Source of the DNA: UBA5066 sp048500275
Lineage (GTDB): Bacteria > Acidobacteriota > Thermoanaerobaculia > UBA5066
Reading direction: 5' to 3'
NCBI GenBank assembly: GCA_048500275.1
Contig: JASNYI010000001.1
Coordinates: forward strand, 1,364,001-1,428,000
Length of the DNA: 64,000 nt
How positions within the stretch are numbered: position 1 is the first letter of the stretch; each line of letters opens with the position of its first letter. The notes under the pieces were generated by a model that saw only the letters and a program-made list of their open reading frames with translations, searched no databases and had not been told where the DNA came from. Positions 63,101 through 64,000 of the stretch are shown here, one piece after another. A program made the translations under genes and the position numbers.

Positions 63101-63752
63101 CGCCCGGTCGGTTCTCGGGCGCACCGACACCTCGAGTCCCGTAGACGCCGATCTGTTTCGGGACATTGGGGCCGCTGACCCACGTCCAGGCTGTGCCGTC
63201 CCACTGCCAGAGATCGGAGAACTCCTCATCCAGGCGATTCGCTCCGCCGAACAGCCAGAGGTGGCCGCTCGCGTCGATCCAGGACGCGGCCCCGTAGCGC
63301 CCCCCAGGGTCGTTCGCGGGATCGGGCACGCCTTTGGTTCCGTGGATCGGCGTCCGAGCGTACAGGTCCGAGCCCGCCACCCAGGTCCAGTTCACGCCGT
63401 CGAACTTCCAGAGGTCGTTGAGCGTGCTTTCACCGGCGTACCGCCCGTAGCCCCATCCGCCGAAGAGCCAGAGGTTCCCTTGCCCATCACGCCACGCCGA
63501 GGCGTCCCTTCTCGCACCGGGCACGTTCTCCTGCGCCGCGACGCCCTTCGTCCCGTAGACCCCGATGCGTCCCTTCTCCGCGACGAACTCGTCTCCCCCG
63601 ATCCACGTCCACTGCCCCGAATTCGTCTGCATGAGGCCCGCGGGGAGAGCTGCCTCGGATCCGACGATGCCCGGAGCGTGGCTCGCGAATGCGGCCAGAG
63701 CCGAGCCGAACGTGCAGAGGAGAAGAAGGGAGAACGATGTGGCTCGGCGCAT
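60195..63752 (-). CDS. Large exported Kelch-repeat protein with TPCR-type C-terminal domain
   Basis: About 1185 residues. The start at 63752 gives a signal peptide (RRATSFSLLLLCTFGSALAAF); an upstream GTG at 63788 is possible. Residues ~45-860 hold about twelve Kelch-like repeats of 60-70 residues, each with NDLWRWDGxxWTWxxGS, then xxYGTxGVPxxxNxPGxR, then an A-S/T-W and LWLFGGxG; two beta-propellers are likely. After that come a PKD/Ig-like domain (ATYEWSVEGASLDAGQG), a bacterial-repeat domain with FAGWLGGGCSGTGNCTVTM, and the recurrent module (FYPVTPCRIVDTRNAAGS ... LIVDVSGYYR). No enzyme motif; probably a binding or structural surface protein. Confidence 0.87.
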   Translation of the reverse strand: MRRATSFSLLLLCTFGSALAAFASHAPGIVGSEAALPAGLMQTNSGQWTWIGGDEFVAEKGRIGVYGTKGVAAQENVPGARRDASAWRDGQGNLWLFGGWGYGRYAGESTLNDLWKFDGVNWTWVAGSDLYARTPIHGTKGVPDPANDPGGRYGAASWIDASGHLWLFGGANRLDEEFSDLWQWDGTAWTWVSGPNVPKQIGVYGTRGVGAPENRPGARRSAAFWTDGNGAFWLFGGRGFAGVPTGASGHLNDLWKWDGATWTWMSGSGLFSQAGVYGTKGVASPTNTPGGRIWATSSVGPDGRFWLFGGLGPGSTGWGLLNDLWVWDGAMWTWVSGSDVPGQAGVYGTKGVAAASNVPGGRRSAASWVDASENVWILGGTVLLNPAARADELYNDLWKWDGTNWVWMRGSETPGAPGIYGEAGVPAPANGPGARYAAMVFAGVSGDVAILGGNGSSETGNIGPLNDLWSWDGTQWAWRSGSRGASQAGVYGTRGLPGPANRPGARQEATVCRAANGEVYLFGGYGFSGAGQGYLNDLWRWDGSNWTWLGGSSEEDQPGVAGTKGVPAPGNVPGGRSAAASWIDATGDLWVFGGSCPPSHDEGATNDLWRWDGAMWTWMSGATSRWEFGRYGTRGVPDASNVPGARHLASAWRDPAGDLWLFGGYGVGQTGGGTLNDLWRWDGAAWTWIHGSSSAGALGERGALGVPAPDNSPSSLAGATAAAGPDGVVWLFGGWHRSQIQNYDLWRWDGSYWTRFTDGQGGLNHGVYGEKGVSAPWYTPGRRMYAASWVDERGHFWVFGGQGSTTGGVGYLNDLWRWDGAGWAWMHGSNDVFDPGVYGDGGVPGEGNGPGGRHSSAATSGASGTLLLLGGFGTDSTGTRGTLPDLWSFSPPACSPPAVSIVAPDSVLDAGSAHAASVPDAGPDATYEWSVEGASLDAGQGSREITFTATAGAPSIVVGIVVRKGDCAAEARKTIPVGLYYRLDVVRNGTGGDIVTASGGSIECGLRCSAVFASGTSVNLGKMPSPRSRFAGWLGGGCSGTGNCTVTMDGPKTVSATFFPTSPAGFYPVTPCRIVDTRNAAGSYGAPPLAAGASRLFVIGGQCGVPSDAAAVALNVTVTAPTESGSLTLHPGSGPAPETASIHFAAGRTRANNVTMGLAEGALSVLDRQATGTVELIVDVSGYYR

Positions 63753-63827
63753 CGACCGAGTCTGCCACGATGGCATGCACTCCGACACGACCGAACCGAG
63801 TCACGCCAGGACGCAGGCACTCCGCCC

Positions 63828-63873
63828 CGACCGCGCCCGCCCCGCTGCGATCGCCGCGCGGCCCTTGCGGTCC
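63828..63873. repeat. Copy B of a repeat flanking the Kelch gene
   Basis: Same direction and similar sequence as copy A at 60142-60186: CGACCGCG at the left, GATCGCCGCGCG in the middle and TTGCGGTCC at the right. It lies upstream of the Kelch gene and before the partial gene at 63917. Confidence 0.3.
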
Positions 63874-63916
63874 GCATCGCCTTCGGCGACCGGGCTTCGC
63901 GCTATAGACTCACGGC

Positions 63917-64000
63917 ATGTCCAGCCTTCCGAAGGGGCGCGACGCGACCTATGACGACCTCCTCGCCGTGGGGGACGACCTCCTGGCGCAGATCGTCGAG
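63917..64000 (+). CDS. Probable Uma2-family (DUF820) nuclease, first 28 codons only
   Basis: An open frame beginning ATG at 63917 runs to the window edge. The visible peptide MSSLPKGRDATYDDLLAVGD followed by DLLAQIVE resembles the N-terminus of Uma2-family proteins (ATYEDLLAVPE...AEIVDGE pattern), which belong to the restriction-endonuclease-like superfamily and have unclear function. No Shine-Dalgarno stands out. Too short for certainty. Confidence 0.5.
   Translation, partial: MSSLPKGRDATYDDLLAVGDDLLAQIVE

Overview
The window is 64 kb of very GC-rich DNA (roughly 70% by eye) that is densely coded on both strands. The gene content suggests a Gram-negative-type environmental bacterium, most likely Acidobacteriota (Thermoanaerobaculia or a relative). 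This placement is inference from GC content, the style of the secreted proteins and the cysteine-paired S-layer-homology (SLH) repeats; there is no rRNA here to confirm it.

Layout. (1) 1-3.9 kb: the protein quality-control operon tRNA-Leu, tig, clpP, clpX, lon, all on the minus strand, with lon cut by the window edge. (2) 4-12 kb: a secreted matrixin-like metalloprotease with PKD domains, tRNA-Lys, a conserved unknown protein, uvrA, and a perfect 31-bp-arm palindrome of REP type. (3) 12-18 kb: a DUF2231 membrane protein, then a tight minus-strand glycan operon (gmd, a GT2-GT4 fusion, a GT4, a GT2). (4) 18-27 kb: three large exported proteins (subtilase with SLH, an unknown repeat-module protein, M28 peptidase with SLH). 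(5) 27-35 kb: a second glycan operon (a CsaB-like pyruvyltransferase fused to a glycosyltransferase, a GT4, wecB, a coiled-coil glycosyltransferase) and a divergent ArnT/PMT-like membrane glycosyltransferase. (6) 35.5-42 kb: a 1739-residue SLH surface protein and an unknown exported protein. (7) 42-48.4 kb: a polysaccharide ABC exporter (Wzt/Wzm type) facing away from a plus-strand operon of two tiny helical proteins, a GT2-GT4 fusion and a membrane glycosyltransferase. (8) 48.5-63.8 kb: six exported proteins that all end in the same ~130-residue 'TPCR...DTR...DVxGYF' domain (FG-GAP protein, stand-alone domain, DNWWN protein, M12-like metalloprotease, GH44 glycosidase, Kelch-repeat protein), plus two small genes and a vapBC toxin-antitoxin pair with a visible operator. 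The last 84 bases begin a probable Uma2-family gene.

How it may work together. Most of the window after 12 kb concerns the cell surface: making nucleotide sugars (gmd, wecB), assembling glycans (at least seven glycosyltransferase proteins, several of them fusions), exporting them (ABC transporter), and displaying proteases and other proteins through SLH domains. In Firmicutes and Thermus, SLH domains bind a polysaccharide that has been pyruvylated by CsaB. A CsaB-like domain within a few kilobases of three SLH proteins suggests the same anchoring logic here, with the pyruvyltransferase physically fused to a glycosyltransferase. That linkage is the main biological hypothesis from this window. 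The second is that the recurrent C-terminal module of the 48-64 kb proteins is a different, uncharacterised sorting or display module.
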